Shown: piece after piece, positions 53,148 to 61,819 of the stretch | Layout: every line of letters begins with the position of its first letter | Numbering within the stretch: position 1 is the stretch's first letter | NCBI GenBank assembly: GCA_965662195.1 | Contig: CBFIHA010000006.1 | Span: 1-64,000 of the forward strand | DNA length: 64,000 nucleotides | Source of the DNA: UBA1268 sp965662195 | GTDB lineage: Bacteria > Planctomycetota > Planctomycetia > Pirellulales > UBA1268 | Reading direction: 5' to 3' | Translations under genes and position numbers: made by a program | Notes under the pieces: model-generated | The model's input: only the letters and a program-made list of their open reading frames with translations | What the model was told of the DNA's origin: nothing | Database searches by the model: none

Positions 53148-53521
53148 GGGCAGGCGGCTGCTGCAAGGAAGGCCTGAACATCGTGCCGGTTTTTTCGTGG
53201 CGAGCCTTCGGTCGCACGCCTGCCGGGGCGAGGGGGTCGGCGTACGCTCGAGGAGCATTCGGCCTCAACGGCCGACGCGACCAGACTTTTGCCGCCCCCG
53301 AGCCGGCGATACCCGTAGGCTGGCCGCGGCTTGTGGCAGCAGACTATTCCCACGCCCTGCTAGGCCCAGTCTGAAAACTCAGTACCTGGCTGCGAGCGGC
53401 TCATTTGCCCCTGGCTACGTCCGGCTCCATCGCCAGATCTACAAATCTGGCTGCTTCGCCGTCCTTGCCAGAGGCCACAGCAGCTCGCTCTCGGGCCAAC
53501 GGTAGCCTTTTCAGACAGAAC
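53148..53521. other. 374-bp gap between convergent genes
   Basis: No credible gene. It contains motif copy (c) (53290-53365) and a perfect 7-bp hairpin, GCCAGAT (53432-53438) with ATCTGGC (53445-53451), loop CTACAA. Open frames across it are Arg/Pro/Ser-rich shadows. Confidence 0.7.
53290..53365 (-). repeat. 3'-end motif copy (c), downstream of pheT
   Basis: On the minus strand TAGCAGGGCGTGGGAATAG (from 53362) leads into TCTGCTGCC. A two-part hairpin follows: in plus coordinates GCCGC (53291-53295) with GCGGC (53326-53330) and AGCC (53301-53304) with GGCT (53318-53321), then AAAAG. It starts 160 bp past the pheT stop. Bases 53290-53310 are an exact inverted copy of 17490-17510. Confidence 0.6.
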
Positions 53522-55609
53522 CTAGCCCCGCAGGACACCGCCGGTGGCCCGGCTGCAGGCCGCCACCATGTCGGCAACGAGGCTGTTGGCCTGGTCTGCG
53601 GAGAGCGTGGCCTCGTGGCTGCGAAGCCGCAGGGAGACGACGATGCTCTTTTTGCCGGGGCCGAGCCGCTCGTCGTCTCGCCAGACGTCACCGAGCCGGA
53701 CCCCTTCAAGCTCGCGGCAGCCGACCGATTCAATCGCCGCGACAACAGCTGCCCAGGGCACTGACTCAGCGACCACGAGATTGATGTCGCGGTCGATCGC
53801 TGGGAGGCTACTGAGTGGAAATCGCACAGGCTCTGCATCAGCCAGAAATTCAAGGCCATCGAGCCGCAACTCGATCGCGGCCACCGGAGGAGTCAGGCCG
53901 GACGCCTGGCAGAGTGACTCGGCCAGTTCACCAACGAGGCCGATTCGTCGATCTGATGCGCCGGGACGGCAGAGCACAATTTCGGCCGCCCGGCCGGTGG
54001 CGAAGAGTTCGCTGCTCAGCGGACGGTAGCCGACAGCCGCTTCGGCTGGCCTCCCGGGACTGTCGGCCAACGCTGCTGCAGCCGACTCGGCCAGTCCAAT
54101 TCGTCTCAGGATGGCCGCCGCCAGGCCCTTGCCCCGGAAGAAATCGCCCCCGGTCAACGCTGCAAGCAACACCGGCTCTTCCACCGGTGAGTCCACACCG
54201 GTGGCTGCTTCCGCTCGCTGCAGGTAGGCACGGGCAATCTCGAACAGGTCACCATGAGCCGCGCCGGCAGCCAGACTGCCGGCGCTGGCCTCGGCCAGAC
54301 TCGGCAGGAGTGTCCGCCGCAGCCGGTCGGCCCCTCGTACCAGTGGCGGGCGACAGACGAGTGCCGCGGCATTTCCCCAGGGGCTTCCCCAAGCCTCCAG
54401 TGGCTCCGCCACAACGCTACGGGTCATCGCCTCGCAAAAGCCAGCCGCCACGCAGACCTCGGCGGTCATCCGTACCAGCCGCTCCCGGGCCGACCGCTGA
54501 GTCGGCCGGGCCGCAATCGCCACATTCTCCGGCACCCGGTCGTAGCCCTCGATTCGGGCAATCTCCTCCACCAGGTCGATCTCCCGCCAGCAGTCCCGCC
54601 GCCAGGTCGGGGCCAGCCACCGGGTCTCATCCGTTTTGGCGTGCTGCTCCACAAAGCCGAGTGGCTGCAGGATTTCACGCTGCCGTGGCAGCGGCACCTG
54701 CACCCCGAGTACCTCGGCTACCCGGCCCGGCCGCAGTGTGATGGTCGCTGGACGACAAGCCAGTTGGCCTGCTTCGACGATCGGACCGTCGAGCTGGCCG
54801 CCGGCCAGTTCCAGGATCAGGGCAGCGGCCCGCCGGCTGGCCCAGCTGACCGCAGCCGGATCGGGACCCCGCTCGAACCGGTACGACGATGGACTGCCAA
54901 GCACCAGCCGGCGGGCTGCCGTCCGCACCGGCAGCGGCGCGAACTGAGCCGACTCCAGCAGGATATCGGTGGTCGCTGCCGTGATTTCGGTGTCGGCACC
55001 ACCCATCACGCCGGCGAGTGCTACCGCCCGATCGGCATCGGCAATCACGCACATCTCATCAGTAAGTTCATAGCGCCTGTGATTGATCGCAATGAACGGC
55101 TCACCCACCTCGGCTCGTCGGATGACAATGTTGAGGCCAGCCAGGCGGGTCAGATCGAAGGCGTGCAGCGGCTGTCCACACTCGAGCATCACATAGTTGG
55201 TGATGTCGACAATGTTGTTGACGCTGCCGACACCGACCGTTGCCAGTCGCCGAACGAGCCAGTCGGGACTCGGGCCGATCGTCACCCCGCGGATGACGCG
55301 GGCGGAATAGAAGGGGCAGATGTCACCTGCCCGAATTTCAACGGCGACTGCCGGGGCTGCTGCCGGTTCGGCCAATTCGGCCGGGGGAATCCTCAGCGGG
55401 CGGTCGTACAGGACGGCAACCTCTCGGGCCACGCCAACGTGGCCGAGGCAGTCAGGGCGGTTGCTGGTGACTTCGAGGTCGACAGCAGTATCAGCCCCGA
55501 CTGTTTCGGTCGATTCGTGGTTGAGACCAGCCAGCAGCAGGCGTTCAGTCAGTTCGTCAGCCGGTGGCAGATCGACATAGTCGCTGAGCCAGTCGAGTGA
55601 GACGATCAT
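53522..55609 (-). CDS. pheT: phenylalanyl-tRNA synthetase beta subunit, short form
   Basis: 695 aa, about 100 shorter than typical PheT. The N-terminal MIVSLDWLSDYVDL and AGLNHESTETV are followed directly by DLEVTSNRPDCLGHVG; the EMAPII-like tRNA-binding insertion that normally sits between them (about 110 residues) is missing. B3/4, B5, the catalytic-like core and the C-terminal anticodon-binding FDX-ACB domain (LPAIDRDINLVV to the end) are present. The ATG overlaps the pheS stop (ATGA); an in-frame GTG two codons upstream is less likely. Confidence 0.94.
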   Translation of the reverse strand: MIVSLDWLSDYVDLPPADELTERLLLAGLNHESTETVGADTAVDLEVTSNRPDCLGHVGVAREVAVLYDRPLRIPPAELAEPAAAPAVAVEIRAGDICPFYSARVIRGVTIGPSPDWLVRRLATVGVGSVNNIVDITNYVMLECGQPLHAFDLTRLAGLNIVIRRAEVGEPFIAINHRRYELTDEMCVIADADRAVALAGVMGGADTEITAATTDILLESAQFAPLPVRTAARRLVLGSPSSYRFERGPDPAAVSWASRRAAALILELAGGQLDGPIVEAGQLACRPATITLRPGRVAEVLGVQVPLPRQREILQPLGFVEQHAKTDETRWLAPTWRRDCWREIDLVEEIARIEGYDRVPENVAIAARPTQRSARERLVRMTAEVCVAAGFCEAMTRSVVAEPLEAWGSPWGNAAALVCRPPLVRGADRLRRTLLPSLAEASAGSLAAGAAHGDLFEIARAYLQRAEAATGVDSPVEEPVLLAALTGGDFFRGKGLAAAILRRIGLAESAAAALADSPGRPAEAAVGYRPLSSELFATGRAAEIVLCRPGASDRRIGLVGELAESLCQASGLTPPVAAIELRLDGLEFLADAEPVRFPLSSLPAIDRDINLVVAESVPWAAVVAAIESVGCRELEGVRLGDVWRDDERLGPGKKSIVVSLRLRSHEATLSADQANSLVADMVAACSRATGGVLRG

Positions 55610-56643
55610 GCCCACCCCCGATCGCTGAACTGCTCCAGAAAGCGGACATCGTTGCGAAAGAAGTCCCGGATGTCCGCGACCCCGTAGCGACGGGCGGCAA
55701 TTCGCTCGACACCGAGGCCGAAGGCAAAGCCGCTGACCGCGTCGGGATCGTAGCCGACCGCCTCAAGCACGGCAGGATCGACCATGCCAGCACCACCCAT
55801 CTCGATCCAACGGCCGTTCCATTCCATGTCGACCTCCACGCTCGGCTCAGTGAAAGGAAAGAACGATGGGCGAAACCGAACGTGAACATCTCCTCCGAGA
55901 AAGCTCGACGCAAAGGCCCGGAGCACGCTTTTGAGATGCGCCATGGTGATCCCGGGCTCGACGAGCAGGCCCTCCACCTGGTGGAACATCGGATAGTGGG
56001 TCGCATCGGCCGTGTCGGGGCGGTAGACCCGCCCCAGAGAGACGATCCGCAGTGGTGGTTTCCGCTGCTCCATCACCCGGATCTGCACCGTGCTGGTCTG
56101 CGACCGCAGCAGCAATTGTTCGGGCCCTGAGGCGACCGCGAGATAGAAATTATCGAGAGGATCACGGGCGGGGTGTTCCGTCGGAATGGCGAGGGCCTCG
56201 AAGTTGTGCCATTGGTCCTCCACCTCCGGGCCCTCGACCACCTCGAAGCCGAGATGGCCCATGATCGCCGCCACCCGTCGGATCGTCTGGCTGAGGGGAT
56301 GCACCCGGCCCAATCGGATCGCTTCGCCGGGAAGCGTCACGTCGATCGCAGCTACCGCGTCTCCACCGACAGGTCCGGCGACCCGCTCCTGGGCGGCGGC
56401 AAAAAGACCTTCAACGGCCTGCTTGACCGTGTTGAAGTGCTTCCCGCCGGCAGGCTTATCGGGGCCGGCCAACTGCCCCAGTCCGCGTTGCGCGAGCTTG
56501 AGACGGCCACTTTTGGCACCCAACAGGTCGACCCGTGCCCCCTCAAGGGCAACCCCGTCTGCAACATCCGAAAGCGTCCGCTCGGCCTCGGCACGCAATT
56601 CGTCGAGTTCGGCAACGAAGGCTTCGAGCGAAACGTGCGTCAC
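55606..56643 (-). CDS. pheS: phenylalanyl-tRNA synthetase alpha subunit
   Basis: 345 aa, normal size. An N-terminal coiled-coil arm (residues 1-85) precedes the class II catalytic core: HPLSQTIRRV, GFEVVEGPEVEDQWHNFEAL, LLLRSQTSTVQIRVM, FHQVEGLLV, FRPSFFPFTEPSVEVD, and motif 3 FGLGVERIAARRYG. It works as a heterotetramer with PheT. Start is GTG 56643, 43 bp after rplT. Confidence 0.97.
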   Translation of the reverse strand: MTHVSLEAFVAELDELRAEAERTLSDVADGVALEGARVDLLGAKSGRLKLAQRGLGQLAGPDKPAGGKHFNTVKQAVEGLFAAAQERVAGPVGGDAVAAIDVTLPGEAIRLGRVHPLSQTIRRVAAIMGHLGFEVVEGPEVEDQWHNFEALAIPTEHPARDPLDNFYLAVASGPEQLLLRSQTSTVQIRVMEQRKPPLRIVSLGRVYRPDTADATHYPMFHQVEGLLVEPGITMAHLKSVLRAFASSFLGGDVHVRFRPSFFPFTEPSVEVDMEWNGRWIEMGGAGMVDPAVLEAVGYDPDAVSGFAFGLGVERIAARRYGVADIRDFFRNDVRFLEQFSDRGWA

Positions 56644-56686
56644 GAGCGGCGGGCCGTTCCAGAGGGCGTCTCAGAAAACCGTCCGA

Positions 56687-57061
56687 TCAGGCGACGGCCG
56701 GTTCCGGCAGACCGAGTCCTTCCCGAACCCGGGCCACAACAGCATCGAATCCGGTGGGATCGACGACAGCCATTTCTGACAGGGTCCGCCGGTCGAGTTC
56801 ACAGCCGACCTTTTCAAGCCCGGCAATGAACTGGCTGTACCGCAGCCCCCGCTCGCGGCAGGCGGCATTGATCCGGATGATCCAGAGGCGGCGGAAGTCT
56901 CGCTTGCGGCGACGCCGGTCACGATGGGCGAATACACCGGCCCTGACGACCGACTCCTTCGCCGTTCGCAGCAGCCGACTGCGGCCGCCAACCGAACCCT
57001 TGGCCCGTTTGAAAAGTCGTTTCTTGGCGCGGAGCCGGGGAACAACATTCTTGGTACGCAT
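56687..57061 (-). CDS. rplT: 50S ribosomal protein L20
   Basis: 124 aa, L20 length. MRTKNVVPRLRAKKRLFKRAKG, then RLWIIRINAACRERGLRYSQFI and NRKVLSE-like DRRTLSEMAV are diagnostic. L20 binds 23S rRNA early in assembly and in other bacteria represses its operon. The start is ATG 57061 with GAGGA upstream; an in-frame TTG lies one codon before it. Confidence 0.97.
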   Translation of the reverse strand: MRTKNVVPRLRAKKRLFKRAKGSVGGRSRLLRTAKESVVRAGVFAHRDRRRRKRDFRRLWIIRINAACRERGLRYSQFIAGLEKVGCELDRRTLSEMAVVDPTGFDAVVARVREGLGLPEPAVA

Positions 57062-57169
57062 CAAATCCTCGTTCGTCGGGTGTCAGTCGGGTTGCCAGAT
57101 GGCGGTTGAATCGCGAATGGCGGCATTTCATCAGGCGGCGGGTACATCTGCCGCGATGACTGCCTCGGG

Positions 57170-57373
57170 TCAGTAACTGGAGGAGGCCAGCGCCTCGACA
57201 ATGTTTGACGTATCAGACTTGGCGAGCACGCCAGTGCCCCGCAGTTTGCGCTTTCGCTTGGCCGAAAGCCGAACCTGAAGATGGCTGGTTCCACTCCGGC
57301 GGTGCTTCACTTTGCCGCTGGCAGTCAGGCGGAACCGTTTTTTGGTTCCTTTGTGGGTCTTCTGTTTTGGCAT
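57170..57373 (-). CDS. rpmI: 50S ribosomal protein L35
   Basis: 67 aa. MPKQKTHKGTKKRFRLTASGKVK is the classic L35 start, followed by a basic stretch. The ATG has AGAGGA upstream. It lies between infC (98-bp gap) and rplT (108-bp gap). Those gaps are long for this operon and could hold an L20 autoregulatory structure; I see none clearly. Confidence 0.97.
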   Translation of the reverse strand: MPKQKTHKGTKKRFRLTASGKVKHRRSGTSHLQVRLSAKRKRKLRGTGVLAKSDTSNIVEALASSSY

Positions 57374-57471
57374 CGATCGTTCCTCTGTTTTTTGCGGTTG
57401 TTTGTTGGGGTGGTCAGGCTGTTGTCACCATCCAGCCTCGGATTGTCCGGGGGTGTACACGCTGCCGCCGG

Positions 57472-57972
57472 TCACCGGGGGGCCAGGGTGCAGATCAGTC
57501 GGCGGCCAGTCTGCTGGGGTGATGATTCGACCTTGCTGATGTCCTCGAGTTGTTCGATCACTTGCCGCATAATGCGCTGCCCCTCATCAATGTGGGCCAT
57601 CTCCCGGCCCCGAAAGATCACCGACACGGCTACCTTGTCCTTGTGGCTGAGGAAGTTGCGGGCCTGATTGATCTTGAACTCGATGTCGTGTTCCCCGGTC
57701 TTGGGCCGGAGGCGAATCTCCTTGAGCTTGGTCTGGTGGACGTGGGTTTTGTGCTGCTTTTTCTTTTGCTGGTATTTGAATTTGCCGAAATCCATGATTC
57801 GGCAGACGGGCGGTCGCTCATTGGGAGCCACCTCCACAAGGTCGAGACCAGAGGACTGGGCGCGAGCGAGCGCCTCGTCAGTCGGAATGATCCCTAGTTG
57901 CTCACCCTCAGAGGTGATGACTCGAACCGGTGAGATCCGAATCTGCTCGTTGATGCGGTGCTGTTTCTCGAT
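57472..57972 (-). CDS. infC: translation initiation factor IF-3
   Basis: 166 aa from an ATC start at 57972. The N-domain (QHRINEQIRISPVRVI, LDLVEVAPNERPPVCRIMDFGK), the Lys-rich linker (YQQKKKQHKTHV) and the C-domain (EIRLRPKTGEHDIEFKI, VAVSVIFRGREMAH) are complete. GGAG lies 9 nt before the ATC, and the IF-3 homology begins just there. The nearest in-frame ATG (58062) would add 30 unconserved residues and has no ribosome-binding site. Rare AUU/AUC starts on infC allow IF-3 to repress its own translation in other bacteria, so the same control is likely here. Confidence 0.9.
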   Translation of the reverse strand: MEKQHRINEQIRISPVRVITSEGEQLGIIPTDEALARAQSSGLDLVEVAPNERPPVCRIMDFGKFKYQQKKKQHKTHVHQTKLKEIRLRPKTGEHDIEFKINQARNFLSHKDKVAVSVIFRGREMAHIDEGQRIMRQVIEQLEDISKVESSPQQTGRRLICTLAPR

Positions 57973-58098
57973 TGCCAGACGCTCCAAACCCGCGAAGGCT
58001 GTCACCGGGAGGGCTGGCTCATCCACGCACCTTACACCACGGCACAGCTCCTTTCCTGCCATCTAAGCCAACATTGCCCTGAGGCGATGCCGGATATT

Positions 58099-58166
58099 CG
58101 GGGCTGAACCCCGATTGTTTGCTGGCGAGTGATCTTAGTATCTCAATCGGAACGGGGGGTAGTCAA
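58099..58166 (-). promoter_or_regulatory. promoter and leader hairpin of the infC operon
   Basis: On the minus strand TTGACT (58166-58161) and GATACT (58142-58137) are 18 bp apart, a good sigma-70 pair. Transcription would start near 58130, giving a leader of about 155 nt to the ATC start. A hairpin CGGGG/CCCCG with loop (58099-58113) lies early in that leader. Confidence 0.55.
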
Positions 58167-58198
58167 GCGGTCAGCCTGCAATTCGGCTGTTTTGGGCT

Positions 58199-59713
58199 TT
58201 AAGGCGATCCGCTGAAAACCCCGTCCAGGGCGGCAGCATCGATTTCCTGTTCGGCGGGGCTGGCAGCGGTCAGTTCCGCGGCTCGCGAAACCGCAAATCC
58301 ATCAACCAAAAGCCGGTCGGCCTCGCCAAACCGCTCGAGCTGGCCTGACTCCACCATGAATGAGAGCGTCACCGGCGTGCCATGGACTCCCGTGAGATGG
58401 TAGTGAATCCAACGAAACGGCAGGCCATCGGCTTCGCCGTCGGAGGCTACGCGGAGGATCCGGGTGCCGTTGCTCCGCTCTGATTCGGCAGCCGCCACCA
58501 GATGATTGAACTGCCCCTCCAAGGAGCGTTCGATATCCCGTTGGAATGCCGCGAGGCTGGGGGATTCGGCGGCGGGGGGCAGCGGGATGATGCTGACCTG
58601 TCCAAGCAGCCTCCCCCGGTCGATCAGCCGGAGCACCGTCTGGTCGGCCTGCTGCTGGATCGATCGCCAGCGGGCGTCGTAGACGAGATCGAATCGGCCG
58701 CAGGGATCGGTCAGCCAGAGGCTTCCAGGACGCCCGGGGCCGCGCCGAGGGCCACGGTGGGCAGTTGTCTGCTCCACCCGGGCCTCCTCCGATTCGGCCG
58801 TGGCGGTGGTCCCCCATCGGCGGGTCGTTTCAATGGCGGCCTCAACGGTGAGGCCGGGGGTGACATGGCCGGCCTGTCGCTGTTCGTGCACCCGTGCGGT
58901 GAGCGTCATTAGCCCCGATTGGTCTGCGGCACCGGCATCCCACCGGTACGAGGCCGTGAGGTCGATTGAGGTCGGGACCCCATCGACACCCCCGGTGATT
59001 CCACCCTCGAGGGAGATGACAAGGCATGCGTCCTCGACTTGTTCGACGGTGGCAACCACGCTGCCCGCGGTCACGGTGTCGATGCAGAGGAGCCCGGCGA
59101 GGTCTGCAGTGGCGAGTGTCCAACTCGTTTTCGCTTCGGCCGCCGGGGGTGGCCTGAGGGCGTCCTGCCATGCCGGGTCGAAGGGGACCACCAGGAGATC
59201 CCGTTCCGCGCGGGTGACAAAGCCGTCAGCGAGCCAGGGGTGCAGTCGGCCATTGGCTGCGGTGACCAGCACCTTCCGGGCGTCTGCTGGCAGTGCGGTG
59301 CGGACGGTCGTGCCAGCGATTTTCAGCCTGGCTTCAGCCTGGCGGTACTGTCGGACGGTCGTCGGCCCGATTCCCTGAGCAAACGCCCCAGGTGCGGGCC
59401 GCTCGAAGTACCGCAGGGTCGCATCAGCAGCGACTGCATGCTCGACAACTTCGAGCGTTGTCGCGGTCGTCTCGGCAGCCGTTTCATCGGGCACTGCGTT
59501 GACTGTGGCCCGGAGGCTGCCGCTGGCGGTGAATCGCGTCAGCACGTCCCACCCGTCGGCCTGACCAGCCGGCGGTCCGGCTGGTTCACCGGCTGGAGCA
59601 AAGCCGGCGAAAACCACGGCCAGCAGCGCAATCGGCAGCATTCCGCCCGCAACCTGGCCGAGGATCGCCCCGGCCCGACTTTTGTGTTCGATGCCCAGCA
59701 GCCGCATTTTCAT
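58199..59713 (-). CDS. membrane-anchored or secreted protein of unknown function
   Basis: 504 aa from ATG 59713, with GAGGGG 8 nt upstream. An N-terminal hydrophobic segment (GGMLPIALLAVVFAGFAPAG) is a signal peptide or anchor. The rest is a beta-rich protein in two parts: an N-terminal half (GWDVLTRFTASGSLRATVNA) resembling a lipoprotein- or lolA-like cradle, and a C-terminal domain (PCGRFDLVYDARWR, IIPLPPAAESPSLAAFQRDIE, TPVTLSFMVESGQLERFG). I do not recognise a named family. It is just upstream of the infC promoter on the same strand. Confidence 0.7.
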   Translation of the reverse strand: MKMRLLGIEHKSRAGAILGQVAGGMLPIALLAVVFAGFAPAGEPAGPPAGQADGWDVLTRFTASGSLRATVNAVPDETAAETTATTLEVVEHAVAADATLRYFERPAPGAFAQGIGPTTVRQYRQAEARLKIAGTTVRTALPADARKVLVTAANGRLHPWLADGFVTRAERDLLVVPFDPAWQDALRPPPAAEAKTSWTLATADLAGLLCIDTVTAGSVVATVEQVEDACLVISLEGGITGGVDGVPTSIDLTASYRWDAGAADQSGLMTLTARVHEQRQAGHVTPGLTVEAAIETTRRWGTTATAESEEARVEQTTAHRGPRRGPGRPGSLWLTDPCGRFDLVYDARWRSIQQQADQTVLRLIDRGRLLGQVSIIPLPPAAESPSLAAFQRDIERSLEGQFNHLVAAAESERSNGTRILRVASDGEADGLPFRWIHYHLTGVHGTPVTLSFMVESGQLERFGEADRLLVDGFAVSRAAELTAASPAEQEIDAAALDGVFSGSP

Positions 59714-60279
59714 CAGCAGTACCCCTCTTGCCTGCAATCGGCACGGAGCAGCAGTAGCCTCGCGGGAACTTCGGCCGATCTCGCGATTTCCTCAAGGACC
59801 CTTCCTGGCGTTGGGCGACATTTGGTGGCCAGACAGCTGGTAGGCGACTAGGAATACCAACTGTCCCGCCCCGGAGCCTGCACGAAATACGGGGTGACAC
59901 CTGTTTTTCTGGCTCTGCCCGAGAACTGCCATGCTGCTGGGATTTTCCCGTAACCCATGTGTTCTCAGGGGGTTAGGACGGTTCGGCAGGAGTTGAGTCT
60001 GCCGGTTGTGCCGCTGGCGGGGATATTGCTCAAGAAAATCAGGTGTCCAGTGAACCTTCTTGAATCTTCAGGCGTATAACTAGGGCGTCCGCAGGAATGG
60101 TGTGGAGGGGATTATGGAAAATCCCGGTGCGTGGACGCTTGTTCGGTTGGCTGGTCTTTTGGGGATTCAGCCTTGGGAGTTGGACGCCGAAAAATTCTCG
60201 CCGGTCGCGTCAGGGGCGATCGTCGGGCTTGTTTCGGTGCGAAATGCCCAGTGCTCGATCTCCACCATGGAGGATTCTC
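59714..60279. other. 566-bp divergent intergenic region
   Basis: Between the unknown gene (-) and the sigma-factor gene (+). I see no credible gene: frames here are Arg/Trp/Ser-rich. AT-richer stretches at about 60025-60085 include TATAAC (about 60076-60081), a possible -10 for the sigma gene. Its ribosome-binding site is GGAGG at 60269-60273. Confidence 0.5.
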
Positions 60280-61785
60280 ATGCGTTCCAACGTTTTCAAC
60301 ACGTCCGTTCCGTTCATGCGGCTGTACCGGGAAGAACTTGCCTCGGCCGCGGGGCATCGCCCTCCGGTTGCGGAGCCCACCCTGGGTTCAGTTCCGTCCG
60401 CCACCGACGAGGTCCTGTCAATCGAGGATCTTGCCCGCCGGTTCAATGTCTCAACCAAAACCATCTCGCGCTGGCGGGATCATGGTCTGGTCGCCCAACG
60501 GGTGACGATCGACGGCCGTAAGCGGGTCGGCTTCCCGGTCAGTGCCGTCGAACGCTTCATTCGCGAAAATCCGCTGCGGATTCAGCGGGGGAGCCGGTTC
60601 AGCCAGCTCTCCACCGACGAACACGATCGGATCATCGCCTGGGCCCGGCGATTGGCGGTCGCTGGTGCCTGCCCTGCCGATGTGCATCGCCGCATTGCCC
60701 GACGACTCAACCGGAGCGTCGAGACAATTCGCTACACGATCAAGCGGCACGATCAGGATCATCCTGAGGCAGCCGTCTTTCCTGGGTCGGACGGGAAACT
60801 CCGTCCCGAAAGCTGTGCCCGGATCTACCAGCACTACCGGCAGGGCGAGACGGTTGAGTCGATCGCGCGGCGGTATCGCCGGAGCAAGGCGAGCATCTAT
60901 CGGGTCATTCTCGCCCAGCGGTCCGATGCGATCGCCCAGCTGCCGCTCGATTACATTCCCAATGCGCTGTTCTCGCGGAAGAGTGCCGAAAAGGTTGTCT
61001 TCCAGCCCTATCCGGAGAACCCGGACGCTGGCAAGCGGGTGCGGCAGCCGGCTGGTCTACCAGCCTACCTGGCCAGCCTCTACGAGGTTCCTCTCCTGAC
61101 CCGGGAGCAGGAGGTCTGGCTGTTCCGGAAGTTCAATTACCTGAAGCACAAGGCAACGCTGCTGCGGGAACAGTTGAAGCCCGAGCGGCCCAACGCCCGG
61201 CTGATGGACCAGATCGAGGCCCTCTACGGGGAGATCGTCGAACTGAAGAACCGGATCGTCCGAGCTAACCTGCGGCTGGTGGTTTCGATCGCCAAGCGCC
61301 GGGTGACGGCGGCCGACGGCTTCTTCGATCTGGTGAGTGACGGCAACATGTCGCTGATGCGGGCCGTTGAGAAGTTTGACTATGCCCGCGGCAACAAGTT
61401 CAGCACCTACGCCTCGTGGGCGATCATGAAGAACTACGCTCGTACCATTCCGGATGAACACAAGCGGCGGGATCGGTTCCGGGCGGCCGATATGGAAATG
61501 CTCCAGGCCGCTCCGGACGAGCGGACCGACGAGACTCAGCGGCGGCTGGCAGAGTCGGATCGGTTGCATCAGGTTGAGAAGTTTCTCGACCGGCTCGAGC
61601 CGCGGGAGCAGACGATCATCATTCGCCGTTACGGCCTTGACCACGAGCAGGCGCCGCAGACCCTGAAAGAGGTCGGTTCGGCCCTGGGTGTCACCAAAGA
61701 ACGGGTCCGGCAGATTGAAGCAAAGGCGCTCGAAAAGCTGCGGGAAGCTGCCGAAACCGAAGCCATCCTGCCGGAACTCGGCTGA
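60280..61785 (+). CDS. sigma-70 factor with N-terminal helix-turn-helix array
   Basis: 501 aa. Residues 48-105 form a MerR/excisionase-like HTH (IEDLARRFNVSTKTISRWRDHG, then RVGFPVSAVERFIREN). Two more HTH-like units follow, at about 134-157 (IARRLNRSVETIRYTIKRH) and 193-210 (ESIARRYRRSKASIYRVI). The sigma part has region 2 (about 325-400: RANLRLVVSIAKRR, NKFSTYASWAIMKNYAR) and region 4 (about 439-492: RYGLDHEQAPQTL, ERVRQIEAKALEKLR). The start is ATG 60280 after GGAGG; the frame is open upstream to 60097 but unstructured. It is probably an alternative or specialised factor, not the primary one. Confidence 0.85.
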   Translation: MRSNVFNTSVPFMRLYREELASAAGHRPPVAEPTLGSVPSATDEVLSIEDLARRFNVSTKTISRWRDHGLVAQRVTIDGRKRVGFPVSAVERFIRENPLRIQRGSRFSQLSTDEHDRIIAWARRLAVAGACPADVHRRIARRLNRSVETIRYTIKRHDQDHPEAAVFPGSDGKLRPESCARIYQHYRQGETVESIARRYRRSKASIYRVILAQRSDAIAQLPLDYIPNALFSRKSAEKVVFQPYPENPDAGKRVRQPAGLPAYLASLYEVPLLTREQEVWLFRKFNYLKHKATLLREQLKPERPNARLMDQIEALYGEIVELKNRIVRANLRLVVSIAKRRVTAADGFFDLVSDGNMSLMRAVEKFDYARGNKFSTYASWAIMKNYARTIPDEHKRRDRFRAADMEMLQAAPDERTDETQRRLAESDRLHQVEKFLDRLEPREQTIIIRRYGLDHEQAPQTLKEVGSALGVTKERVRQIEAKALEKLREAAETEAILPELG

Positions 61786-61819
61786 ACGCCGCTGCACCGG
61801 GAAACGCCTGCGGGGAGCA

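Noticed and set aside
53053..53505. 150-codon frame across the gap before pheT
   Set aside because: Starts inside the secreted-protein gene in another frame; composition is random-like and it crosses the repeat motif.
57973..58062. ATG start for infC
   Set aside because: No ribosome-binding site and no conservation of the extra 30 residues; ATC 57972 fits the family start.
60097..60279. 61-codon upstream extension of the sigma factor
   Set aside because: Trp/Arg-rich and unstructured; ATG 60280 has GGAGG 6 nt upstream.
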